This document shows, one piece after another, positions 56,378 to 64,000 of a stretch of 64,000 nucleotides of DNA. The stretch comes from Pseudoalteromonas sp. BSi20652 (GTDB taxonomy: Bacteria; Pseudomonadota; Gammaproteobacteria; Enterobacterales; Alteromonadaceae), in the NCBI RefSeq assembly GCF_000239855.1, contig NZ_BADT01000041.1, positions 52,939-116,938 on the forward strand, in the 5' to 3' direction. The notes under the pieces were generated by a model that had not been told where the DNA came from, ran no database searches, and worked only from the letters and a program-made list of their open reading frames with translations. The position numbers and the translations under genes were made by a program. The stretch's first letter is position 1. Every line of letters starts with the position of its first letter.

Positions 56378-59197
56378 ATGCATGGCAAGCTCAAGTGCCT
56401 CTTATTCATTGTATGCAGTTTGTTCTATTTGCCAAGTTATGCTCAACACTCAGAACCAACATTAGAAGAGTTTAAGCAAAAACAGCAATGGGATGCAAAG
56501 CTTGAATTAGGTAACGCCTTACTTAATAACCAACGCATTACAGCCCAAAATCGTACTGTGATATATGCAGGCCTTGCCGATACAGCACTGTCGAGCGGCC
56601 AGTTTAGCGATGCCTTTAATTACTTTAAATTATTAGAGCAAGAAACTTCTGGATCACTTCTCCCTAGCGAGCACTTTCGTGCAATTAAAATGCAAGGCGT
56701 TGCACTTTTTTATCAGGGCTTATTTAAGCAAGCAATAACTCAATACACCCGTGCACTTGATATTGCAAAAATTAATAACCAACCATTAGAGCAAGCAAAC
56801 TTATTGAATAATATTGGTTTGGTTTATTTCAATATGCATAAATTGGTAGCAACGCTTGATTACTATTTAAAAGCAAAAGAGATTTACGAAAAAGTAGGTA
56901 GTGAACAAGATAAAAGCGATATTTTACTTAACATAGCCGGCGTGTATACACGCTTATCTCGTTATGAAAATGCAATGAGCATTTATCAAGACGTGTTAAA
57001 AATTTTTCGCAAGTTAGATGATAATTTGGGTATTGCTTTGGTGCATAACAATATGGGAGTGGTTTATTTTGAAAGCAACCAGCTAGATTTAGCGATGCAC
57101 TACTACCAATTAGCAACCCGTTATTACCTATCCGTCAACAATGTGAATAAGTTAGCGACTCAGTACACTAACCTTGCAAACGTCAATATTATTCTTAATA
57201 AAGTGGAATTAGCGTATGAGCAAGCGCAATTAGCGATAGAGTACTCACTTAAAATTGATAACAAAAACTTAGAACTCACTGCACTGCAAACTCTTGCAAA
57301 AGTTCAACTTGTTAGGGGGATGTTAGATGAGGCAAAAACGAATATTGAACGCGTTTTTGAATTACTTAAAGAGCATAGTAATGATCGTATTATGCGAGAT
57401 GGGCTTGGCACTCACGCTTTGATTGAAGCGAGCAGGGGGAACTACGAGAATGCAATGCAGTTGCATGAAAAGTACAATAACGAACTACGCAAATTAAGAA
57501 GTGACTCTATTGTTAAAGCCTTAGCTGTGCTAGAAAAACAATTTAAAGCCACACAATTAAATCAAGAAATTAAAGAGCTGAAACAAGACCGTAAATTACA
57601 AGAACTAAAAATGCATCAGCGCTCGCAGTTAACGGTATTTATTTTTGTGCTGTTATTTTTAGTCATAGTGACAGGGGTTGCATTATACCGACGCGGCGCA
57701 GAAAAACGGGCAAAACAATATTTAGCTGAACAAGTGGCGCAACGCACAGCAGAACTTCAAGGTGTTGCTCAAGAGCTTAGAGCAGCTAATGATGTTAAAA
57801 GTCAATTTTTAGCTAATGTTAGTCATGAGATCAGAACACCACTAACGGCTATTTTAGGGCAAACAGATGCTTTAATTAACGAATTATATGAGCCCGAGTC
57901 ACTTCAAGATGAATTAAGAGTAATTCAGCGCCATAGCGACCATTTAAAAAGCTTAATAAACGACGTACTCGATTTAAGTAAAATTGAAGCTAATAGGTTA
58001 GAGTTAAATATTTTGTGCTTTGATATTGTAGAGCTTGTAAATGACGTACATGCAATGTTTATCACCCAAGCAAAAGCAAAAAATCTACGCCTTATTTTAG
58101 ACAATCAAGTGGGTAATGAGTTTTACACTAAGCTAGATTTAATACGCGTAAAACAGATTCTTATAAACTTATGTGCTAATGCTATTAAGTTTACTCACGC
58201 TGGCCAAATCATTATTGCTTTAAATAAGAGTGAGCAAGGGCTAGTGATTATTGTAAAAGATACCGGTATTGGTATGAGCTCTAGACAGTTAAAGCTTATT
58301 TTTGAATGCTTTAGCCAAGCAGATAACAGCATTAGCCGTCGCTTTGGGGGGACAGGGTTAGGCCTTAGCTTATCGCAACAATTAGCCGCGATGATGGGCG
58401 GTTATATCAGTGTACAAAGCGAATACAAAAAGGGCAGTCAGTTCTCGTTCTTTTTACCGTGCGCAGAAGTAAATAAATCGCAAAGCCTGATAGAAACTCA
58501 AAATGCTCCAAAGGTAAATAAGCAATTGGCAGGGCGTGTTGTACTTGCAGAAGATCAGCCTGATAATCGTAGGTTAATAAGCCGCTATTTACGCTCAATG
58601 GGACTCGAGGTTATTGCCGTTGAAAACGGTGAGCAAGCGGTAGAGCAGTGCTTAAAAGAGTATCCTGATTTAGTGCTACTCGATATTCAAATGCCAGTGA
58701 TGGACGGGCGTTCTGCTTTTCAGCTATTAAAACAATGTGGTTTTGAGCGACCTATTTTTGCTTTAACAGCAAATGCTATGAGTCATGAAGTGGATGGTTA
58801 TTTAGAGTTAGGGTTTACTGGTTACTTAGGTAAACCGATAGACAAAGAGTCGTTTTATAAAGCGCTCTCTAGTCACCTATATAGTGCAGAAGATCAGCCA
58901 ACTACAAAGCAAAATGAAGTTGATATGAGCGATCTTGTGATTAGTTTCAAACAGAGCTTTGCTTTGGAGAGTGAAACGATTACTCAGCATTTTATAAGCG
59001 AAGATTTAGATGCGCTACAAAAAGATAGCCATCGTATTTTAGGCGCTGCACAAATGTTTGGTTTAGATGAAATTGCGCAATCGGCTAAAAATTTAGACAG
59101 AGTACTTCTACGTAGAAGCCAAAAAAGCAGTGCAAATGACTTTAAAGCGCTCGTTGATACGTTGCAGAGTGTACTTAAAAAGTATAATGAAAGTTAA
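56378..59197 (+). CDS. TPR-sensor hybrid histidine kinase with receiver and HPt domains
   Basis: A 939-residue multi-step kinase. After a signal peptide (to about 22, LPSYA), periplasmic TPR repeats span 70-375 (NLLNNIGLVYFNMHKL, LVHNNMGVVYFESNQL, QYTNLANVNIILNKV). A helix lies at about 415-437 (LTVFIFVLLFLVIVTGVAL). HisKA has His483 in NVSHEIRTPL; the ATPase has NLCANAIKFT, DTGIGMS and GGTGLGLSL. The receiver has Asp769 in LLDIQMPVMDG. The C-terminal HPt-like domain has His885 in DSHRILGAAQMFG. It therefore contains a full phosphorelay except for the terminal regulator. The signal is unknown; peptide binding by the TPR part is an inference. Confidence 0.92.
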   Translation: MHGKLKCLLFIVCSLFYLPSYAQHSEPTLEEFKQKQQWDAKLELGNALLNNQRITAQNRTVIYAGLADTALSSGQFSDAFNYFKLLEQETSGSLLPSEHFRAIKMQGVALFYQGLFKQAITQYTRALDIAKINNQPLEQANLLNNIGLVYFNMHKLVATLDYYLKAKEIYEKVGSEQDKSDILLNIAGVYTRLSRYENAMSIYQDVLKIFRKLDDNLGIALVHNNMGVVYFESNQLDLAMHYYQLATRYYLSVNNVNKLATQYTNLANVNIILNKVELAYEQAQLAIEYSLKIDNKNLELTALQTLAKVQLVRGMLDEAKTNIERVFELLKEHSNDRIMRDGLGTHALIEASRGNYENAMQLHEKYNNELRKLRSDSIVKALAVLEKQFKATQLNQEIKELKQDRKLQELKMHQRSQLTVFIFVLLFLVIVTGVALYRRGAEKRAKQYLAEQVAQRTAELQGVAQELRAANDVKSQFLANVSHEIRTPLTAILGQTDALINELYEPESLQDELRVIQRHSDHLKSLINDVLDLSKIEANRLELNILCFDIVELVNDVHAMFITQAKAKNLRLILDNQVGNEFYTKLDLIRVKQILINLCANAIKFTHAGQIIIALNKSEQGLVIIVKDTGIGMSSRQLKLIFECFSQADNSISRRFGGTGLGLSLSQQLAAMMGGYISVQSEYKKGSQFSFFLPCAEVNKSQSLIETQNAPKVNKQLAGRVVLAEDQPDNRRLISRYLRSMGLEVIAVENGEQAVEQCLKEYPDLVLLDIQMPVMDGRSAFQLLKQCGFERPIFALTANAMSHEVDGYLELGFTGYLGKPIDKESFYKALSSHLYSAEDQPTTKQNEVDMSDLVISFKQSFALESETITQHFISEDLDALQKDSHRILGAAQMFGLDEIAQSAKNLDRVLLRRSQKSSANDFKALVDTLQSVLKKYNES

Positions 59198-59217
59198 ACT
59201 GTATTTAATCCAGACAC

Positions 59218-59244
59218 AAAAAAAGCGCCTTAGGCGCTTTTTTT
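59218..59244. terminator. Bidirectional terminator between the hybrid kinase and rho
   Basis: Stem AAAAAAAGCGCC / GGCGCTTTTTTT with a three-base loop; both strands end in U-runs. Confidence 0.9.
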
Positions 59245-59260
59245 ATTCAGCTAAAACGCT

Positions 59261-60520
59261 TTATTGGCGTCTCATCGAATCAAAAAATTCATCATTGGTT
59301 TTGCTCATCGATAGTTTATCGATTAAGAATTCCATTGCATCAATTTCTGACATGTCATGAACAATTTTACGTAAAATCCAAAGCTTTTGAAGCTCATCTG
59401 GTTTTGTTAGTAATTCTTCACGACGAGTGCCTGAACGATTAAAGTCGATAGCTGGGAATACACGTCTTTCCGCAATTTTACGGTTAAGGTGAAGTTCCAT
59501 GTTACCAGTACCTTTAAACTCTTCGTAGATAACTTCATCCATTTTAGAGCCGGTATCGATAAGCGCTGTAGCTATGATTGTTAAGCTACCACCTTCCTCA
59601 ACGTTACGTGCAGCACCAAAGAAGCGCTTAGGTTTGTGTAATGCGTTAGCGTCAACACCACCAGTAAGTACTTTACCTGATGAAGGAATAACGGTGTTAT
59701 AAGCACGTGCTAAACGAGTGATTGAATCCAATAAGATAACAACATCTTTTTTATGCTCAACTAAACGTTTTGCTTTTTCGATAACCATTTCGGCTACTTG
59801 TACGTGACGAGAAGCGGGTTCATCAAATGTTGATGCTATAACTTCACCTTTAACTAGGCGTTGCATCTCTGTTACTTCTTCCGGACGCTCATCAATTAGT
59901 AATACCATTAATGTTGCATCTGGATGATTGTGTGTAATTGATTGTGCAATATTTTGCAGTAGCATTGTTTTACCCGCTTTTGGCGGTGCTACTAATAAAC
60001 CACGTTGACCACGGCCAATTGGTGAGGCTAAATCAAGTACACGGGCTGTAATATCTTCTTTACTGCCGTTACCACGTTCCATACGAAAACGTTCGTTAGC
60101 ATGTAACGGCGTTAAGTTTTCGAAAAGAATTTTAGTACGAGAGTTTTCAGGTTTATCAAAATTGACTTCATTTACCTTAAGTAAAGCAAAATAACGTTCG
60201 CCATCTTTTGGCGGACGAATTAGACCTGAGATTGAATCGCCAGTACGCATGCTGAAACGGCGAATTTGGCTAGGTGAAACATAAATGTCATCTGGGCCAG
60301 CTAAGTAAGAGGCTTCTGATGATCTTAAAAAGCCGAAACCATCTTGTAAAATCTCTAATACACCACCACCGAAGATATTCTCTCCGCCTTTGGCATGGGA
60401 TTTAAGGATGGCAAAAATGATATCTTGTTTTCTTAATCGGGCTACGTTTTCGAGCCCCATGGACTCAGCTAAGTTTACAAGCTCTTTTATAGACTTGTCT
60501 TTTAATTCGCGTAAATGCAT
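59261..60520 (-). CDS. rho: Transcription termination factor Rho
   Basis: A 419-residue hexameric helicase, the length of E. coli Rho. The N-terminal cold-shock-like RNA-binding domain has GFGFLRS and [10 protein letters not shown]; Walker A is [16 protein letters not shown]; Walker B is [16 protein letters not shown]; and [21 protein letters not shown] contains the Q and R loops. It terminates transcripts after rut sites. It is transcribed after trxA on the same strand with a terminator between. Confidence 0.98.
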   Translation of the reverse strand: MHLRELKDKSIKELVNLAESMGLENVARLRKQDIIFAILKSHAKGGENIFGGGVLEILQDGFGFLRSSEASYLAGPDDIYVSPSQIRRFSMRTGDSISGLIRPPKDGERYFALLKVNEVNFDKPENSRTKILFENLTPLHANERFRMERGNGSKEDITARVLDLASPIGRGQRGLLVAPPKAGKTMLLQNIAQSITHNHPDATLMVLLIDERPEEVTEMQRLVKGEVIASTFDEPASRHVQVAEMVIEKAKRLVEHKKDVVILLDSITRLARAYNTVIPSSGKVLTGGVDANALHKPKRFFGAARNVEEGGSLTIIATALIDTGSKMDEVIYEEFKGTGNMELHLNRKIAERRVFPAIDFNRSGTRREELLTKPDELQKLWILRKIVHDMSEIDAMEFLIDKLSMSKTNDEFFDSMRRQ

Positions 60521-60664
60521 ATTGGTGGGTTCTTTATTACAGTTGTCATACTCAAAATCGCTTTGATCGTTGAGTGAGGTTTGTTGAATATAACTAAGGA
60601 TTAGTTGTCTCTATAAACTAGCAGTTCACTGGCAAAGCGTCCAGTCTTTATACAAAATAAATTT

Positions 60665-60690
60665 AAAAAAGGGCAAAAAGCCCTTTTTTT
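60665..60690. terminator. Terminator of trxA
   Basis: GGGC-AAAAA-GCCC stem flanked by A and T runs on both sides, 18 nt past the trxA stop on the minus strand. Confidence 0.85.
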
Positions 60691-60707
60691 ATAGTTCTAG
60701 CTTACAG

Positions 60708-61034
60708 TTAGATGTTGTTTTCTAAAAACTCGATAAGTTGAGTTTTTGAAAGAGCACCTACTTTCGTTGCAGCTACTTGGCCATCTTTAAAAAGAAGTAA
60801 AGTAGGAATACCACGAATACCAAATTTTGGCGGTGTGCCAGCATTTTGGTCGATGTTTAATTTAGCAACAGTAACTCGACTGTCGTATTCATCAGCAACT
60901 TCGTGAAGAATAGGGGCAATCATTTTACACGGGCCACACCATTCAGCCCAGAAATCTACTAGTACTGGTTTGTCTGATTGTAATACGTCAGCTTCAAAGC
61001 TATCGTCAGTAATTTGGATTATTTTCTCGCTCAT
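60708..61034 (-). CDS. trxA: Thioredoxin 1
   Basis: A 108-residue thioredoxin with the active site WCGPC at 32-36 (Cys33 and Cys36) in [29 protein letters not shown] contains the cis-proline. It reduces disulfides in the cytosol with thioredoxin reductase. trxA and rho are divergent from rhlB in this order in many gammaproteobacteria. The start ATG at 61034 has an SD (gagagc). Confidence 0.97.
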   Translation of the reverse strand: MSEKIIQITDDSFEADVLQSDKPVLVDFWAEWCGPCKMIAPILHEVADEYDSRVTVAKLNIDQNAGTPPKFGIRGIPTLLLFKDGQVAATKVGALSKTQLIEFLENNI

Positions 61035-61125
61035 TGCGCTCTCCGATTTAGTTAGGCGAAATATTTAGTGCGTATTTAAACACTCTTGTTTCTTATTGCA
61101 AGTTTAAACGTTATGCTTAAACGCT

Positions 61126-62403
61126 ATGACTAAGACACATTTAACCGATAAAAAGTTTTCAGACTTTGCTATCGCACCGGAAGTGGTTGCCGGTTTAACC
61201 GAGAATGGGTTTGAATATTGCACACCTATTCAAGCAAAATGCCTACCTTTTATTTGTGATGGACGCGATATCGCGGGCCAAGCTCAAACTGGTACAGGCA
61301 AAACGTTGGCGTTTTTAACTGCCACGTGCCATCGGTTATTACAATCTAGCAAAGCACCTAGTAAACATCCAAGAGCCCTGATCATGGCCCCGACTCGGGA
61401 GCTTGCGATTCAGATACACAAAGATGCTAAAATTTTAGCGCCGCACTGTAATCTTAACTTAGGTTTAGTATATGGTGGCGAAGATTACGAAAAACAACGT
61501 GCACAACTAGAAAAAGGCGTTGATATTTTAATTGGTACTACAGGTCGCCTAATTGATCTGTATAAGCAAGGCTGTTACACCCTTAATGAAATTGAGGTAG
61601 TCGTGCTTGACGAAGCTGATCGTATGTTCGATTTAGGTTTCATCAAAGATATTCGTTATATGTTCGATCGTATGCCAGATACATCAAAGCGTTTAAACTT
61701 ATTATTTTCTGCCACATTATCGTATCGCGTACAAGAATTAGCTTTTGAGCACATGACAAACCCAGAGCATGTTCAAATTGAACCTGACGTTAAAACGGGT
61801 AAACGTATTCAAGAAGAGCTATTTCATCCTTCGCAAGAAGATAAAATTAAGCTGTTGTTAACCTTAATTGAAGAAGAATGGCCAGAAAAAGCAATCGTGT
61901 TTGCAAATACCAAGCACAGTTGTGAAACAGTATATGCTTGGCTTAAGTCAGACGGTCATCGTGTAGGTATGCTTACTGGTGATGTTAACCAGAAAAAACG
62001 CCAAACTATATTAGCGCAGTTCAGCAAAGGTGACTTAGACTTTTTAGTTGCAACCGATGTTGCAGCGCGTGGCCTTCATATTCCAGAAGTAAGTCATGTG
62101 TTTAACTTTGATTTACCTGACGATTGTGAAGATTATGTACACCGTATTGGTCGTACTGCTCGTGCGGGTGCATCAGGTCATGCAATTAGTTTTGCGTGTG
62201 AACAATACGCATATAACCTGCATGAAATTGAAGAATATATAGAACATAGCATTCCTTTATCACATTATGATAAAACAGCTTTGCTAGATGATTTAACTCA
62301 GCCTATTATTCAAAGAAAGCGCAACTATTCAAATGGTCCACGTAACCGTAGTAATAACAACGGACGTCGCCCAAATAATAGTTACCAAAAAGGACGGTCG
62401 TAA
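61126..62403 (+). CDS. rhlB: DEAD-box RNA helicase RhlB
   Basis: A 425-residue helicase. Q motif [13 protein letters not shown], Walker [19 protein letters not shown] ([13 protein letters not shown]), SAT (LFSATLS), ARGLHIPEV and [10 protein letters not shown] are present. The C-terminal tail is Arg/Asn-rich ([19 protein letters not shown]), the RNase E and RNA-binding region of RhlB. It unwinds mRNA for the degradosome. Divergent from trxA; followed 43 nt later by gppA, the E. coli order. Confidence 0.95.
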   Translation: MTKTHLTDKKFSDFAIAPEVVAGLTENGFEYCTPIQAKCLPFICDGRDIAGQAQTGTGKTLAFLTATCHRLLQSSKAPSKHPRALIMAPTRELAIQIHKDAKILAPHCNLNLGLVYGGEDYEKQRAQLEKGVDILIGTTGRLIDLYKQGCYTLNEIEVVVLDEADRMFDLGFIKDIRYMFDRMPDTSKRLNLLFSATLSYRVQELAFEHMTNPEHVQIEPDVKTGKRIQEELFHPSQEDKIKLLLTLIEEEWPEKAIVFANTKHSCETVYAWLKSDGHRVGMLTGDVNQKKRQTILAQFSKGDLDFLVATDVAARGLHIPEVSHVFNFDLPDDCEDYVHRIGRTARAGASGHAISFACEQYAYNLHEIEEYIEHSIPLSHYDKTALLDDLTQPIIQRKRNYSNGPRNRSNNNGRRPNNSYQKGRS

Positions 62404-62411
62404 GCGACCGT
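62394..62411 (+). terminator. Hairpin at the rhlB stop codon
   Basis: Arms ACGGTCG / CGACCGT around TAAG, overlapping the rhlB stop. The T-run is short; may only attenuate read-through into gppA. Confidence 0.5.
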
Positions 62412-62446
62412 TTGTATAAGTAGTAGTAACTAGAGGTTTTTGAACG

Positions 62447-63940
62447 GTGGGGCAACTTAAACCGCAAAAAAATGTATACGCAGTTATTGATTTGGGCTCA
62501 AATAGCTTTCATATGCTTATAGCCAAGTCAATCGCTGGCGGTCTACAAACAATTGGGCGTGTTAAACGCAAAGTTCGATTAGCCGCAGGGCTTGATAAAG
62601 ATAATGTATTGAGCACTGAAGCAATGCAGCGAGGCTGGGAATGCCTTGCACTTTTTGCTGAGCGTTTACAAGATATTCCAGATAAAAATATTACCATAGT
62701 AGCAACAGCAACCTTACGCTTAGCAACTAACGCTGAAGTATTCAAAAGTCATGCAGAAAAGATTCTTGGTCATAACATTAATGTTATTAGCGGAGAATTA
62801 GAAGCGCGCACAATTTACAAAGGTGTTGCTCACACTTCATCTTGTACTGGCAAACAGCTTGTTATCGATATTGGTGGCGCAAGTACCGAGGTTGTAATAG
62901 GTAAAGCATTTGATGCCTTACATTACAAAAGCCTCAACATGGGCTGTGTTACCTATCTTGAACGCTACTTCAAAGATTGCCAATTAAATAAGAGTAACTT
63001 TAACGCAGCTATAAAAGCGGCTCGAACTGTTATTGACGAAATATCTCCAGATTATAAAGCTGCTGGATGGAAAATTGCTTCAGGGGCTTCTGGCACAGTA
63101 CAAGCAATTCAAGAAATTATGGTCGCTCAAAATCTTGACGATTTACTTACGCTTGAAAAGCTCAACACCATAAAAGAGCAAGCAATTGCATTTAGCACTA
63201 TTGCAGCGCTAGACCTTCCTGGATTAAGTGAAGACCGTCGACTGGTATTTGTATCAGGACTCGCAATCTTAATAGCACTATTTGAATCTCTTGAAATAGA
63301 AAAAATGGGATTGGCGGGTGGAGCACTGCGTGAAGGTGTTTTATATAGCATGGTTCCGGAGCTCCATAATAACGACATTCGCAAACGCACTATTGATGGG
63401 TTTATGAGTCGTTATCACGTTGATCAAAAACAAGCGTGTCGAGTTTCAAGCTTGGCTATGCAGTTAGCGGTAAGTATAGATAAAGATTGGCCTATTGAAA
63501 GTTTAAATGGGTTACCATTATTAAAAGCGGTAGCGCAGCTTCACGAGATTGGATTACTAATAGAATATAAGCAGTACCATAAACACACCGCTTATATTTT
63601 GGAAAATACCGATATGCCTGGTTTCTCACAGTCAGAGCATAAACTAATAGTAGCGGTAGCTGATGCGCATCGCTCTGATTTTCCAAAAGGCTGTTTTAAT
63701 TCACTCGGCGTAAATAGCCTATTAGCGCAATATATTGTGAGATTATTACGAATAGCGGTCATCTTATCAATGCGCAGACAAGATGACGTATTGCCTAAGT
63801 TTGAGTTAACTGCTAAAAATGAGGTGTTAGACCTTAAGTTTGAAAGTAACTGGTTAAAAGATCATCCCTTAATGGCCAGCGAGCTACAGCAAGAGTCAAA
63901 ACAGCAAGGTAAACTTGGGTGGAAGCTCATAGTAAACTAA
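62447..63940 (+). CDS. gppA: Exopolyphosphatase/guanosine-pentaphosphate phosphatase
   Basis: A 497-residue enzyme of the Ppx/GppA family, from GTG 62447 (SD agagg before it). The N-terminal ASKHA domain has AVIDLGSNSFHMLIA and the catalytic Glu region in ISGELEARTIYKGV; VIDIGGASTEVVIG and SGASGTVQAIQEIM also fit. The C-terminal half has an HD-like domain with AQLHEIGLLIEY. It converts pppGpp to ppGpp and/or trims polyphosphate. Gene order rhlB-gppA favours GppA over Ppx. Confidence 0.93.
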   Translation: MGQLKPQKNVYAVIDLGSNSFHMLIAKSIAGGLQTIGRVKRKVRLAAGLDKDNVLSTEAMQRGWECLALFAERLQDIPDKNITIVATATLRLATNAEVFKSHAEKILGHNINVISGELEARTIYKGVAHTSSCTGKQLVIDIGGASTEVVIGKAFDALHYKSLNMGCVTYLERYFKDCQLNKSNFNAAIKAARTVIDEISPDYKAAGWKIASGASGTVQAIQEIMVAQNLDDLLTLEKLNTIKEQAIAFSTIAALDLPGLSEDRRLVFVSGLAILIALFESLEIEKMGLAGGALREGVLYSMVPELHNNDIRKRTIDGFMSRYHVDQKQACRVSSLAMQLAVSIDKDWPIESLNGLPLLKAVAQLHEIGLLIEYKQYHKHTAYILENTDMPGFSQSEHKLIVAVADAHRSDFPKGCFNSLGVNSLLAQYIVRLLRIAVILSMRRQDDVLPKFELTAKNEVLDLKFESNWLKDHPLMASELQQESKQQGKLGWKLIVN

Positions 63941-63942
63941 TT

Positions 63943-63966
63943 AAAAAGGCCCTTCAGGGCCTTTTT
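63943..63966 (+). terminator. Terminator of gppA
   Basis: Arms AAAAAGGCCC / GGGCCTTTTT with a four-base loop, 3 nt after the stop. Confidence 0.9.
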
Positions 63967-64000
63967 AGTGTTTAAAGTAACCATTTCGATGTAAATATGT

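Overview
The window reads as chromosome of an AT-rich marine gammaproteobacterium of the Alteromonadales, most likely Pseudoalteromonas. That is my inference from protein similarity to the E. coli/Vibrio/Shewanella type, from secreted proteases with lipobox and GlyGly-CTERM-like signals, and from conserved gene blocks (lptM-lysA-dapF-DUF484-xerC-yigB, cyaY/hemC-hemDX-hemY, ubiD-fre, trxA/rho/rhlB/gppA). I see no prophage, insertion sequence, CRISPR array, rRNA or tRNA. Almost everything is housekeeping, secretion or signalling.

Layout. 1-7 kb: truncated cytochrome c', a DUF2721 membrane protein, a large secreted S8 subtilase and a lipoprotein S9 oligopeptidase. 7-10.9 kb: an apparent operon of two Spondin_N-domain exported proteins followed by an OmpR-type response regulator and its histidine kinase. 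The promoter region holds direct repeats spaced exactly 11 bp, as expected for an OmpR/PhoB-family regulator. 11-15 kb: small membrane proteins, the tetrahydromonapterin cluster folM-folE-folX (folX frameshifted), nadE and yceH. 15-20.5 kb: a CHASE-PAS-GAF hybrid kinase and ycaO. 20.5-27.3 kb: an S45 acylase, an exported metallo-beta-lactamase-fold hydrolase, a GNAT-nitrilase fusion translationally coupled to an SMR exporter, an EamA transporter and a MAPEG protein. 27.3-29 kb: a BlaI-type repressor and M56-TonB membrane protease with a clear operator. 29-36.8 kb: rluF, small proteins, a membrane-anchored retropepsin, then yigB-xerC-DUF484-dapF-lysA-lptM. 36.9-42.8 kb: cyaY, an esterase, a DUF2914 protein, hemC, fused hemD-hemX and hemY. 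42.9-43.8 kb: a decayed MASE1 hybrid kinase. 43.9-50.3 kb: add, a CBS protein, fre, ubiD (frameshifted), a chemoreceptor and an MliC-like lipoprotein. 50.4-64 kb: a DUF808 protein, a zinc-ribbon/Sel1 protein, an M28 peptidase, dbpA, a DnaJ-related protein, a TPR hybrid kinase, rho, trxA, rhlB and gppA.

Most interesting points. (1) The spondin/two-component cluster looks like a self-contained, poorly described sense-and-secrete module with a predicted operator. (2) folX and ubiD are each broken by a missing A in a tract that should be A8 and is A7. Both would be restored by one added base, so this is either sequencing error, recent mutation or slippage-rescued expression. (3) The BlaI/M56-TonB pair has a 28-bp inverted repeat as operator but no beta-lactamase nearby. 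(4) A GNAT-nitrilase fusion shares a TAATG junction with an SMR pump. (5) dbpA has a structured leader without a visible Shine-Dalgarno sequence. (6) A decayed MASE1 kinase carries a triple 15-bp repeat. No undescribed defence or mobile system was found.
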